From assembly GCF_016100455.1 (NCBI RefSeq), contig NZ_JACFSK010000001.1, positions 1,922,001 through 1,986,000 on the forward strand: a stretch of 64,000 bases of DNA, written 5' to 3'. Positions 56,501 to 64,000 of the stretch are shown here, piece after piece. The notes beneath the pieces were generated by a model. It saw only the letters and a list, made by a program, of their open reading frames with translations. It searched no databases and was not told the DNA's origin. A program made the position numbers and the translations under genes. Origin of the DNA: Bartonella sp. M0283 (lineage in GTDB: Bacteria > Pseudomonadota > Alphaproteobacteria > Rhizobiales > Rhizobiaceae). Position 1 is the stretch's first letter, and each line of letters opens with the position of its first letter.

Positions 56501-59500
56501 GCCGCACCTGGCATTATTACGAAACATTTGCCAATGCCGATAACAATTTTCTTCCCCCCGACAATTATCAGGAAGATCCGGTACCGGTTCTGGCACGCAG
56601 AACCTCGCCAACCAATATCGGCGTCTATCTGCTCTCGACAGTCGCTGCACGTGATTTCGGCTGGGTCAGTTTCGATGATGCCATCCAGCGTATCGAACGC
56701 ACACTCGATACAATGGACAAAATGGAAAGATTCCGCGGGCATTTCTTCAACTGGTATGAAACCGACACTTTGCGTCCCCTTGTACCGAGTTATGTCTCGA
56801 CCGTCGACTCGGGCAATCTTGCCGGCCATCTTGTAACACTGGCTGCAGCCTTGAGAGAATGGTCTGAAGCACCATCCGTATTCCTACAAGGCGATCTCGC
56901 AGGCCTCCTTGATGTTAATGACATTTTACAGGAAACGCTGAACCTCATCCCTGATGACCGTCGTATCCTGCGCCCGCTTCGCAGACGAATTGATGAACGC
57001 ATGGCCAATTTCCGCAGGGCCGTCCGCTCAATTAGGGATGAACCGGAAACAGCAACATTCCGCACAGCAAATCTCACAACTGCGGCAAACGATATAGGCC
57101 GTCTCACAAGCGAGCTTGATGGTGAAATCGGCAGTGATGAATCACGTCATGCTGTTTCATGGGCAGAATGCCTGATTGAAACATGCGAAGCTCACACTCA
57201 TGATGCGACCGCCGATCATGATACAGAGGCTTTACGCAAAACTTTAAGTGATCTTTCGGCAAGAGCCCGCCAGTTTGCCTTTGATATGAAGTTCGATTTC
57301 CTTGAACGAAAAGAACGTCGTCTCATGTCAATTGGCTATCGTGTTCAGGAAAACGAGCTCGACGAAAGCTGCTACGATCTGCTCGCTTCGGAAGCCCGTC
57401 TTTCAAGCCTGTTTGCCATTGCCAAAGGCGATGTCAAGGTTGAACATTGGTTCCGCCTTGGACGCATGCTGGTACCGGTCGGCTGGAAAGGTGCTCTGCT
57501 TTCCTGGTCGGGTTCGATGTTCGAATATTTAATGCCTCCGCTTGTTATGCGCGAGCCTCTGGGATCGCTCCTTGACCAGACAAGCAGGCTTATTGTGCGT
57601 AGACAAATCCAATATGCCAATGAACGTGGATTGCCATGGGGCATTTCGGAAGCAGCGTTTAATGCCCGTGACCAACATATGAACTACCAATATTCCAATT
57701 TTGGTGTTCCCAGTCTCGGCCTGCAACGTGGTCTTTCGCGCAATGCTGTTATTGCACCTTATGCAAGTATTCTGGCTTCCCAGTATATGCCGACAGAAGC
57801 AGTCGCCAATCTTGCACGCTTGCGCAAACTTGGTGCACTTGGCGAATATGGTTTCCATGACTCGGTCGATTTCACGCCGGCGCGTGTGCGTGAAGGCGAA
57901 AAATATGCCGTCGTCAAGAATTATTATGCGCACCACCACGGCATGTCTATTCTGGCAATTGACAATGTCATTTTCGATGGTCGCATGCGGGATCGTTTCC
58001 ATAGCGATCCGGTGATTGAAGCGGCACAGCTTCTGTTACAGGAAAAAGCGCCGCGTGAAATTCCTATGGTTCATGCAAAAACGGCAAATCCGATGCGCAG
58101 TGATGCCGGCGGTTTTGAAGACGCACCGGTTCGCGTTATCAAAGCCCCGCTTACCAAGCCGCGTTCGACTGTGCTTTTGTCAAATGGGAACTATTCGGTC
58201 ATGTTGACAGGCAAAGGTTCCGGCTATAGCCGCTGGAACAATATTGCTGTTACCCGTTTCATGCCCGATGCAGCCGAAGACCAGCAAGGCACTTTCATCT
58301 TTTTGCGTGACCCCGCCTCCGGCCGCTGGTGGTCGGCAACGGGTGAACCAACGCGTGTTGCCGATGAAGAAGCTTCAACCGTTTTCACCGACGAAAAGGC
58401 AGAATATACAAAAACAGTCGATGGTATAAAATCGACTGTGGAATGTATTGTTGCATCCGAAGGTGATGGTGAAGGTCGACGTATCGAGCTTATCAACACC
58501 ACTTCCAAAGACCGCATTCTTGAAATTACGTCCTATGCCGAACTGGTATTGACAACGCCCGAGACAGATGCGGCCCATACGGTCTTCGCACGCATGTTTG
58601 TGGAAACCGAAATTGCCGATCAAGGCGGAACAATTTATGCCAAAAGGCGTAAACGCGACCCGAAAGATCCGGAAATCCATGTTGCCCATTTTGTCACCGA
58701 TACATCCGGTTCTGTTCGTGATGCGGAAGCCGAGACCGACAGGCGTGTTTTCATCGGCCGCGGGCGCTCTATCCGTCGTCCTGCCGCTTTCGACCGTGGT
58801 GCCACTCTCACCGGAACAGAGGGTTGTGTGCTTGATCCTGTCGCAGCAATAAGATGTCGTGTTCGGGTTCCAGCACATAAAAAAGCCGCACTTATCTTCT
58901 GGACATTTGCAGCAAATTCGAAAGAAAAGCTTGCATCCCAAGTTGAATATTACCGTCAACCGAATGTATTCCAGCGCGAATTCTCGCTTGCCTGGACCCG
59001 TTCGCAAGTGTCGCTTTACCAGCTTGGTATCAAGCCGAAAGAATCTGTCGTTTACCAGAAATATGCAACCTCGCTTATTTATCCGGATCGCACGTGGCGT
59101 TTGCCTTCGGAGGCGCTCGCTGAAAACCTCGGCAAACAATCCGATTTGTGGCCGATGTCGATATCCGGCGATTTTCCGATCTTCCTGCTCAGGCTTGATA
59201 ATGAAGCTGATCTCGAAGTCTTGCGCGGACTTTTGAAAGCGCATGAATATTGGCGGATGCGCGGGCTGACTGTCGATATTGTCATTTTGAACGAACGGGC
59301 TTTTTCTTATGCGCAAGATACCCAGCGCGCCATTGAATGGATGTGCGAAGGTTATCGCAACCGTACCGCCGAAGCAGACGGACGCCAGCATATCTTCACT
59401 GTCCGCCGTGACCAGATGAACGAGCAGAGTTTCAAGACTTTGCTTGCCAGTGCCCGCATTGTTTTACAAGCCCAGAATGGCTCCTTGTCCGAACAGATGC

Positions 59501-62097
59501 AGCGCATGGAAAATATTGATTCCGACCTTTCCCACCGCAATAAAGATGAGGAAGCTGCCCAATCTGCCAAGACGCATAACAATGGGAAAGCTGCACAACG
59601 AAAAAGCGGCAAACACGAAGAGATTGCTATGCCGCTCGAACAAGGCCAATTTACATCAATCGGCATCATCGGCGACCAGCATAAATCCTGTCCGCTTCCG
59701 GATGGCAAAGACCTTGCCTATTGGAACGGCTATGGCGGTTTTGACAAGGATAATAGCTACGTTATTCGTCTATCGGGAAGAAATGCAACGCCAAATCCTT
59801 GGATTAACGTTATTTCCAACGAGCATTTCGGATTCCACGTTTCGGCTGAAGGGTCGAGCTTTACGTGGTCGGGCAATAGCCGCGATTATCAATTGACCCC
59901 ATGGGCGAACGATCCTGTCGTCAACCGTCCTGGCGAAGCTCTCTACATTGTTGATCGCCACTCGTTAAAACGTTTCTCGCCGGTTTCGGTTGTCGAATGT
60001 GATGATAGCGCGCTCTATGAAGTGCGCCACGGCCTTGGCTATTCGACATTCACATCAAAACACGGAACGATAAGTCTGGAATTGACCCACACTGTCGATA
60101 ATAAACGCCCGATAAGACTATCGCGCCTTGTCATCAAAAACGAAGACAAGAGTTCAAGAAGTCTGAGACTTTATGATTACGTCGAATGGGTATTGGGCAC
60201 AGTCAGGGCAAAAGCTGCTCCCTTTATTATTCCCGATTATGACAAAAAACGCGGTGCGCTTTTTGTTCGCAATCCTTATCATACGGAAAAGTCCGAAGAA
60301 GTCAGCTTCATTGCAGCGTCGAATGCTCCTTCAAGCTATACAGCCGACAGAACGGAGTTCATCGGCTCGATCGGAACTGTCAAACATCCGCAAGCGATCC
60401 GTCAAGGTGAGCCGCTCTCCAACACGGTTGAAGCCGGACGTGATCCGTGCTCCGCACTTGCTTTTGATATAGAATTGAAGGCCGGTGAAAAGAAAGAGAT
60501 CATCTTCTATCTCGGTAATGCCAAAAATCGTCTGGAAGCCGAAAAGCTCCTTGATAGCATCCGAAAAGAAACATTCACCTCTGTTCTTGAAAAAGAGAAA
60601 AAACAATGGACCGATTTTGTTTCTGGCTTACAGGTCAAAACAAACGACCGTTCGTTCGATCTCATGGTCAATAATTGGCTCCCCTATCAAACCTATGCCT
60701 GCCGCATCATGGCAAGAGCCGCATTTTATCAGGCAAGCGGGGCATTCGGTTTCCGTGACCAGTTGCAGGATACTTTGTCGCTCTTGCTGCTGAAGCCGGA
60801 ACTTGCCCGTGAACAGGTTATCAATGCCGCATCACGTCAGTTTCCTGAAGGCGATGTACAACATTGGTGGCTTCCCGATAGTGGCGCCGGTGTCAGAACA
60901 TTGATTTCCGATGATGTGGCCTGGCTCGGCTATGGTGCTGCTCTTTATGTCAATACCACAGGCGATCATGCATTTCTTGATACAGATATTGCCTTTATTG
61001 ATGGAGACAAACTCAAGGAAGGCCAACATGACAGCTATTTCCAGCCAGCCATTTCGCCAAAAACCGCAACACTCTACGAGCATTGCGCACTTGCCCTTGA
61101 TCTTGCAATCAAACGCACCGGTGAACACGGTCTACCGTTAATGCTCGGCGGCGACTGGAATGACGGAATGAATCTTGTGGGCATTGAAGGGAAAGGCGAA
61201 AGTGTCTGGCTTGGCTGGTTCCTTGGAACGGCCTTGCAGGCTTTCATTCCGATTGCCGAAGAACGTAAGGATGAAAAACGCGTCAAGAAATGGACGCATC
61301 ATCTGGAGAAGCTCACCAAAGCGCTCGAAACTAGCGGGTGGGATGGAAAATGGTACCGTCGTGGCTATTTCGATAATGGTGAACCTTTGGGGTCACACAC
61401 CAATGACGAATGCCAGATTGATACGATTGCCCAGTCGTGGAGTGTTATTTCCGGCATGGGAACGGAAGAACATCAAAAACAGGCTATGCAATCCATGCTC
61501 GAGCACTTGCTGGACGAGAAAGGGGAACTCATTCGTCTGTTCTGGCCTCCCTTTGACAAGACCGAACTTGAACCGGGATATATCAAGGGGTATCCGGCAG
61601 GCATTCGCGAAAATGGTGGTCAATATACCCATGGCGCAATCTGGAGCATTCTGGCACTTGCCAAACTCGGAGACAAAGACAAGGCTTATCAGGTCTTTTC
61701 GATGATTAACCCGATTTCGCACGGGAGAAATCCTCATGTCTATCGTGTCGAACCCTATGTGATTTCTGCCGATATATATTCGGTCGAGCCACGACGTGGT
61801 CAAGGCGGCTGGACATGGTATACGGGTTCGGCCGGCTGGTTCTACCGCGCTGCTACAGAATCTATTCTGGGCATCAACCGTAAAGGCTCCAAGCTTTATC
61901 TCGAACCGTGTCTGCCAAAAGATTGGCCGGGTTACGAAGCAACCGTCAAATTTGATAACGCAACCTACGTTATCAAGGTTACTCGCGGTAAAAATCTTGG
62001 CTTGACAGTAGATGACAAGACAGTAGAAAAGCCTGAAAACGGCATCGGTCTGAAAAAGACAGGACATCATGAAATTAATCTGACAATAGATAACTGA
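53503..62097 (+). CDS. cgs: Cyclic beta-1,2-glucan synthase
   Basis: A single 2864-residue inner-membrane enzyme that starts, elongates and cyclises beta-1,2-glucan from UDP-glucose; known homologs are Brucella Cgs, Agrobacterium ChvB and Rhizobium NdvB, of nearly equal length. After a cytoplasmic N-terminus (1-400), spans occur at about 405-425 and 437-462. The GT84 domain follows, with VVVPTMITSRDSIDEQIRNLE, TLDSDTRL (about 623) and RHHRWIRGDWQL (about 770). Further spans fall at about 805-1000. The large C-terminal part has two GH94-like modules; GGDWNDGMN (about 2548) holds the likely acid residue of the chain-length-controlling phosphorylase domain. A hydrophilic linker covers about 1995-2045. 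The frame is intact. Periplasmic glucans matter in host interaction and osmotic adaptation. Confidence 0.97.
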   Translation: MAETASSIKWLLSQKTEVRYLPDTAFPIRSTFKSEEELQQLAHEMAEGKKIVLPEYTPFDFRERLTENSKLILHTFRSTDAAARNNEAITPAAQWLLDNHYTIDKTIQQARRDFPRAFVKQLPPYKGEDELPRIFALAWLYVAHTDSSFSLKTLTAMVNGYQQVADFQIGELWALPSAVRMVLIENARRLSMRIEKARRMRRFANQAADQMALAENDNALQSIFSTYEPLVADPTFAAHLLYRLRGASVDSTTALNWLEEQLHRHGSDPESATAEEHSRQSTGGVTMGNIIRGLKAIDDVDWTYWFETVSHVDFMLRENSDFGEIDFPSRNTYRVIIEKIARRSPLSELEVTKKAIDMVENAKKDGSKSGASVAWYLVGPGREAFEKACDYDCPFSTRFMRAFRAMKIFSIAVPVSVITILILIAVYAFLREAGLSHALSLTFTALALFPTMDTAFALFNTLVAWTVEPRRLIGYEYKDGIPEEAKTLVVVPTMITSRDSIDEQIRNLEVHYLSNPQGAIYFALVTDWADSKKEETADDRDLLEYAQKGIADLNRYYRGDGQPLFFILHRHRLYNPSEDCYMGWERKRGKLHELNLLLRGDRDTSFFPTDPRLPMDCRFVMTLDSDTRLTTEAVTRLVGKLNHPLNRPVIDPKTHTVKSGYGILQPRVTPSLTTGDDASFLQRVFSVNRGIDPYVFAVSDTYQDLLGEGTYTGKGLYDIDAFEIALADKVRENSVLSHDLLEGGYARVGFVSDVEVVEDYPTAYNVDVARHHRWIRGDWQLLPYLFTRHNINLITRWKMQDNLRRSLTPLMWIIASLFGWCILPLHTAVFWQLFLLLGMFIAPTLGVLRNIMPTSMDNSLRGHFQSVLTNIATSTADVALRTTFLAYSAFYMVDAIIRTLYRMFVSHKHLLEWKTSAATRSSPNTLSYYVTTMWPATLIGVVSIALPAALHNSAVFVALPFGLAWFFSPLIAWIVSRSAAFQDSLEIRPSDKNELRRIARRTWHYYETFANADNNFLPPDNYQEDPVPVLARRTSPTNIGVYLLSTVAARDFGWVSFDDAIQRIERTLDTMDKMERFRGHFFNWYETDTLRPLVPSYVSTVDSGNLAGHLVTLAAALREWSEAPSVFLQGDLAGLLDVNDILQETLNLIPDDRRILRPLRRRIDERMANFRRAVRSIRDEPETATFRTANLTTAANDIGRLTSELDGEIGSDESRHAVSWAECLIETCEAHTHDATADHDTEALRKTLSDLSARARQFAFDMKFDFLERKERRLMSIGYRVQENELDESCYDLLASEARLSSLFAIAKGDVKVEHWFRLGRMLVPVGWKGALLSWSGSMFEYLMPPLVMREPLGSLLDQTSRLIVRRQIQYANERGLPWGISEAAFNARDQHMNYQYSNFGVPSLGLQRGLSRNAVIAPYASILASQYMPTEAVANLARLRKLGALGEYGFHDSVDFTPARVREGEKYAVVKNYYAHHHGMSILAIDNVIFDGRMRDRFHSDPVIEAAQLLLQEKAPREIPMVHAKTANPMRSDAGGFEDAPVRVIKAPLTKPRSTVLLSNGNYSVMLTGKGSGYSRWNNIAVTRFMPDAAEDQQGTFIFLRDPASGRWWSATGEPTRVADEEASTVFTDEKAEYTKTVDGIKSTVECIVASEGDGEGRRIELINTTSKDRILEITSYAELVLTTPETDAAHTVFARMFVETEIADQGGTIYAKRRKRDPKDPEIHVAHFVTDTSGSVRDAEAETDRRVFIGRGRSIRRPAAFDRGATLTGTEGCVLDPVAAIRCRVRVPAHKKAALIFWTFAANSKEKLASQVEYYRQPNVFQREFSLAWTRSQVSLYQLGIKPKESVVYQKYATSLIYPDRTWRLPSEALAENLGKQSDLWPMSISGDFPIFLLRLDNEADLEVLRGLLKAHEYWRMRGLTVDIVILNERAFSYAQDTQRAIEWMCEGYRNRTAEADGRQHIFTVRRDQMNEQSFKTLLASARIVLQAQNGSLSEQMQRMENIDSDLSHRNKDEEAAQSAKTHNNGKAAQRKSGKHEEIAMPLEQGQFTSIGIIGDQHKSCPLPDGKDLAYWNGYGGFDKDNSYVIRLSGRNATPNPWINVISNEHFGFHVSAEGSSFTWSGNSRDYQLTPWANDPVVNRPGEALYIVDRHSLKRFSPVSVVECDDSALYEVRHGLGYSTFTSKHGTISLELTHTVDNKRPIRLSRLVIKNEDKSSRSLRLYDYVEWVLGTVRAKAAPFIIPDYDKKRGALFVRNPYHTEKSEEVSFIAASNAPSSYTADRTEFIGSIGTVKHPQAIRQGEPLSNTVEAGRDPCSALAFDIELKAGEKKEIIFYLGNAKNRLEAEKLLDSIRKETFTSVLEKEKKQWTDFVSGLQVKTNDRSFDLMVNNWLPYQTYACRIMARAAFYQASGAFGFRDQLQDTLSLLLLKPELAREQVINAASRQFPEGDVQHWWLPDSGAGVRTLISDDVAWLGYGAALYVNTTGDHAFLDTDIAFIDGDKLKEGQHDSYFQPAISPKTATLYEHCALALDLAIKRTGEHGLPLMLGGDWNDGMNLVGIEGKGESVWLGWFLGTALQAFIPIAEERKDEKRVKKWTHHLEKLTKALETSGWDGKWYRRGYFDNGEPLGSHTNDECQIDTIAQSWSVISGMGTEEHQKQAMQSMLEHLLDEKGELIRLFWPPFDKTELEPGYIKGYPAGIRENGGQYTHGAIWSILALAKLGDKDKAYQVFSMINPISHGRNPHVYRVEPYVISADIYSVEPRRGQGGWTWYTGSAGWFYRAATESILGINRKGSKLYLEPCLPKDWPGYEATVKFDNATYVIKVTRGKNLGLTVDDKTVEKPENGIGLKKTGHHEINLTIDN

Positions 62098-62125
62098 CTT
62101 CAGGGAGTTTAAAAACTCCTTGAAG
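62098..62125 (+). other. Long hairpin directly after the cgs stop codon
   Basis: CTTCAGGGAGTTT (62098-62110) pairs with AAACTCCTTGAAG (62113-62125) with one G-U pair; the formal loop is two bases. It starts at the first base after TGA and has no T run, so it may stabilise the cgs mRNA end or reduce read-through into pncB. Confidence 0.6.
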
Positions 62126-62214
62126 TTCCTCGCGAAGGCTTTACTTTCCTTTATTCTTTGATCAAGGTAACGTTCTTCCCATTGGGTAGAGACAATAAAC
62201 AGATTGAAAGTGCT

Positions 62215-63519
62215 ATGGCGCGAACTGATATTGCTGAACGTGTATATAATCACACATGGAAGCTTGATCCGATTATAAGATCACTCCTTGATACCGATTT
62301 CTATAAGTTCCTGATGCTGCAAATGATTTGGGGGCTTTATTCGGATGTTGATGTTACTTTTTCATTGATCAACCGGACAAAAACGGTGCGGCTTGCCGAT
62401 GAAATTGATGAAGCGGAATTGCGGGCACAGCTTGACCATGCCCGCACTTTGAAATTTACCAAAAAGGAAATGATCTGGCTTGCCGGTAACACATTCTATG
62501 GTCGCAAACAGATTTTCACACCCGATTTTCTCCATTGGCTTCAAGGCTTCCAATTGCCTGATTACGAGCTGACACGTAAAGACGGACAATATATATTGAA
62601 TTTCGAGGGGCCGTGGACCCACACCACAATGTGGGAAATACCTGCGCTCTCGATCATCAATGAATTGCGTTCGCGTGCAGCCATGCGCAATCTCGGACGA
62701 TTTGAACTCGACATTCTCTATGCACGCGCAAAAGCCAAAATGTGGAGCAAGGTCGAGCGGCTTAAAAAATATCCTGATATTCGTATATCCGATTTCGGTA
62801 CACGCCGGCGTCATTCGTTTTTATGGCAGCGCTGGTGTGTCGAAGCTTTGAAAGAGGGAATCGGGAACTCATTTACCGGTACTTCCAATGTTCTTCTTGC
62901 TATGAACAATGATTTGGAAGCAATCGGCACCAATGCCCATGAACTGCCGATGGTTGTTGCAGCCCTTGCCAATAATGATGAGGAATTGCGCACAGCGCCT
63001 TATCGTGTCATGCAAGATTGGAACCGTTATTATGGCGGCAATCTTCTGGTTGCACTGCCTGACGCTTTCGGTACGGCGGCATTTTTACGCAATGCGCCTC
63101 AATGGGTGGCAGACTGGACAGGTTTTCGTCCGGATAGTGCGCCGCCAATTGAGGGGGGTGAACGCATTATCAAGTGGTGGAAAGACCACGGCAAAGACCC
63201 GCGCGAAAAACTTATTGTTTTTTCCGATGCATTGGATGTCGATACAATTGAGGAAACTTACAAGCATTTTCAGGGGCGCGTTCGCATGAGCTTCGGCTGG
63301 GGAACCAATCTGACCAATGATTTTGCCGGTTGTGCTCCCGATGACATCAAGGAACTCGATGCAATTTCTCTTGTTTGCAAGGTTACCCATGCGAATGGTC
63401 GACCGGCTGTCAAACTTTCGGACAATCCGGAAAAAGCCATTGGCGAGCCAAGCGAAATTCGCCGTTACCTCCAGTTCTTTGGCAATGAAGAACGTGTGTC
63501 GAAACCGGTAAGGGTTTAA
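62215..63519 (+). CDS. pncB: Nicotinate phosphoribosyltransferase
   Basis: Makes nicotinate mononucleotide from nicotinate and PRPP with ATP hydrolysis in the Preiss-Handler NAD salvage pathway. The 434-residue protein shows the family N-terminus [51 protein letters not shown], the phosphosite-adjacent [18 protein letters not shown] with the catalytic His, [17 protein letters not shown] and [12 protein letters not shown]. The frame is open 19 codons upstream, but homologs begin at [15 protein letters not shown]. It lies 117 bp after cgs and ends at a strong terminator. Confidence 0.95.
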   Translation: MARTDIAERVYNHTWKLDPIIRSLLDTDFYKFLMLQMIWGLYSDVDVTFSLINRTKTVRLADEIDEAELRAQLDHARTLKFTKKEMIWLAGNTFYGRKQIFTPDFLHWLQGFQLPDYELTRKDGQYILNFEGPWTHTTMWEIPALSIINELRSRAAMRNLGRFELDILYARAKAKMWSKVERLKKYPDIRISDFGTRRRHSFLWQRWCVEALKEGIGNSFTGTSNVLLAMNNDLEAIGTNAHELPMVVAALANNDEELRTAPYRVMQDWNRYYGGNLLVALPDAFGTAAFLRNAPQWVADWTGFRPDSAPPIEGGERIIKWWKDHGKDPREKLIVFSDALDVDTIEETYKHFQGRVRMSFGWGTNLTNDFAGCAPDDIKELDAISLVCKVTHANGRPAVKLSDNPEKAIGEPSEIRRYLQFFGNEERVSKPVRV

Positions 63520-63559
63520 AAAACTCTTTTCCGTTCATTTTTCATGCTGCGGATTTTAT

Positions 63560-63594
63560 CCCTCCCGTCACTTTCATGCAGCGGGAGGGTTTTT
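63560..63594 (+). terminator. Rho-independent terminator of pncB
   Basis: CCCTCCCG (63560-63567) / CGGGAGGG (63582-63589) is followed by TTTTT. Confidence 0.9.
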
Positions 63595-64000
63595 GTACCC
63601 ATATAAGCGACGATAAGGAGATGGCGTAGCGAGGGTGCTAACATGACACCCGATTTTTGTTTCCGGTCTGTTGCTACTTTTGTTTTCTGTTTTGCATCAA
63701 GCCATCAAGGCGCGTAAGAGCCAAAAGCTTGAATAAAAATTTAGCAAAAAACTGTTTTTCAATGGTGATATCTCATCAATAACCATTCGATTTTCACCAG
63801 CCTTTTTCGTTTCACTTTCAGGATTTCAAAATCTCAGCCGCCCCTTGTCTATGTTCGCTAAAGCTAACGAAACTTTCTGCTTGCTTGCCAGGAATAAGTT
63901 CCCCAAAACACTCATCATTGGTAGAAAAGAGGTTTTGCCACCCTACCCATGACTTTTACCTCTTGCCCAACGCTCCCCTGCCTGTTTCTGCCATTTACGC
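63595..64000. other. Terminal gap with no recognised gene
   Basis: The last 406 bp contain only short frames on both strands. The minus strand near 63944-64000 could be the end of a gene lying beyond the window, but nothing identifiable remains. Confidence 0.35.

Noticed and set aside
58375-59391. 338-residue minus-strand frame
   Set aside because: Lies wholly inside cgs on the other strand; no motif, many rare residues.
61393-62253. 286-residue minus-strand frame
   Set aside because: Antisense to the cgs C-terminus and the cgs-pncB gap; the sense protein has clear catalytic motifs.

Overview
The window looks like chromosomal DNA of an alphaproteobacterium of the Hyphomicrobiales (Rhizobiales), close to the Brucellaceae/Bartonellaceae. 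The evidence is the gene families: a 2864-residue cyclic beta-1,2-glucan synthase of Brucella/Rhizobium type, the cell-cycle regulator GcrA, CtrA-type TTAA-N7-TTAA sites, a class II (CP4-like) AroA, a Tim44-like adaptor, a FYDLN-acid protein, DUF1402 and a transglutaminase-like BTLCP protease. The bases look clearly more AT-rich than Brucella, which fits a host-associated relative such as a Bartonella-like insect symbiont; the exact genus is inference. There is no prophage, intact insertion sequence or CRISPR array.

Layout. 1-2907: the start of tsaB (cut by the window edge), a very AT-rich gap, dps and a 1.3-kb gene-free stretch. 2908-7110 (-): cyoABCD, the bo3 quinol oxidase. 7382-13155 (-): aroQ, recF, dnaN, dnaA and rpsT. 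13347-16040 (-): acnA. 16339-19309 (+): ccmABCDG, the heme-export and thiol-reduction part of cytochrome c maturation. 19562-22144 (-): a two-gene unit made of a GNAT/C39-peptidase fusion and a RimK-like ATP-grasp ligase, divergent from a secreted cysteine protease (22487-23098) across a region holding CtrA-type sites. 23628-25454 (-): a Cds1-like PLP enzyme and gcrA. 26025-29383 (+): argD, argF, hslO. 29893-33049 (+): a class A penicillin-binding protein and a DUF1402 protein. 33384-36006: Smr and Tim44-like genes (-), then fxsA and secB (+). 36751-40575 (-): aroA, cmk, rpsA. 40878-44614 (+): a FYDLN-acid protein, tRNA-Ala(GGC), bluB, ilvD. 44764-47513 (+): an AMP-dependent acyl-CoA ligase with a thiolase. 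47832-50567 (-): mutS. 50835-63519 (+): maeB, the giant cgs gene and pncB.

Most genes are core metabolism or information processing (replication and repair, aerobic respiration, TCA entry, arginine, branched-chain and aromatic amino acids, NAD, envelope). The less ordinary parts are the ATP-grasp / GNAT-C39 pair with no assigned substrate, the ligase-thiolase pair whose thiolase lacks its second catalytic cysteine, the cluster of CtrA-like boxes at 22321-22450, and several small repeats and hairpins in the non-coding gaps.

All coordinates come from reading the sequence and translations. Start codons were chosen from ribosome-binding sites and family N-termini, and are flagged where ambiguous. 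No database search was made.
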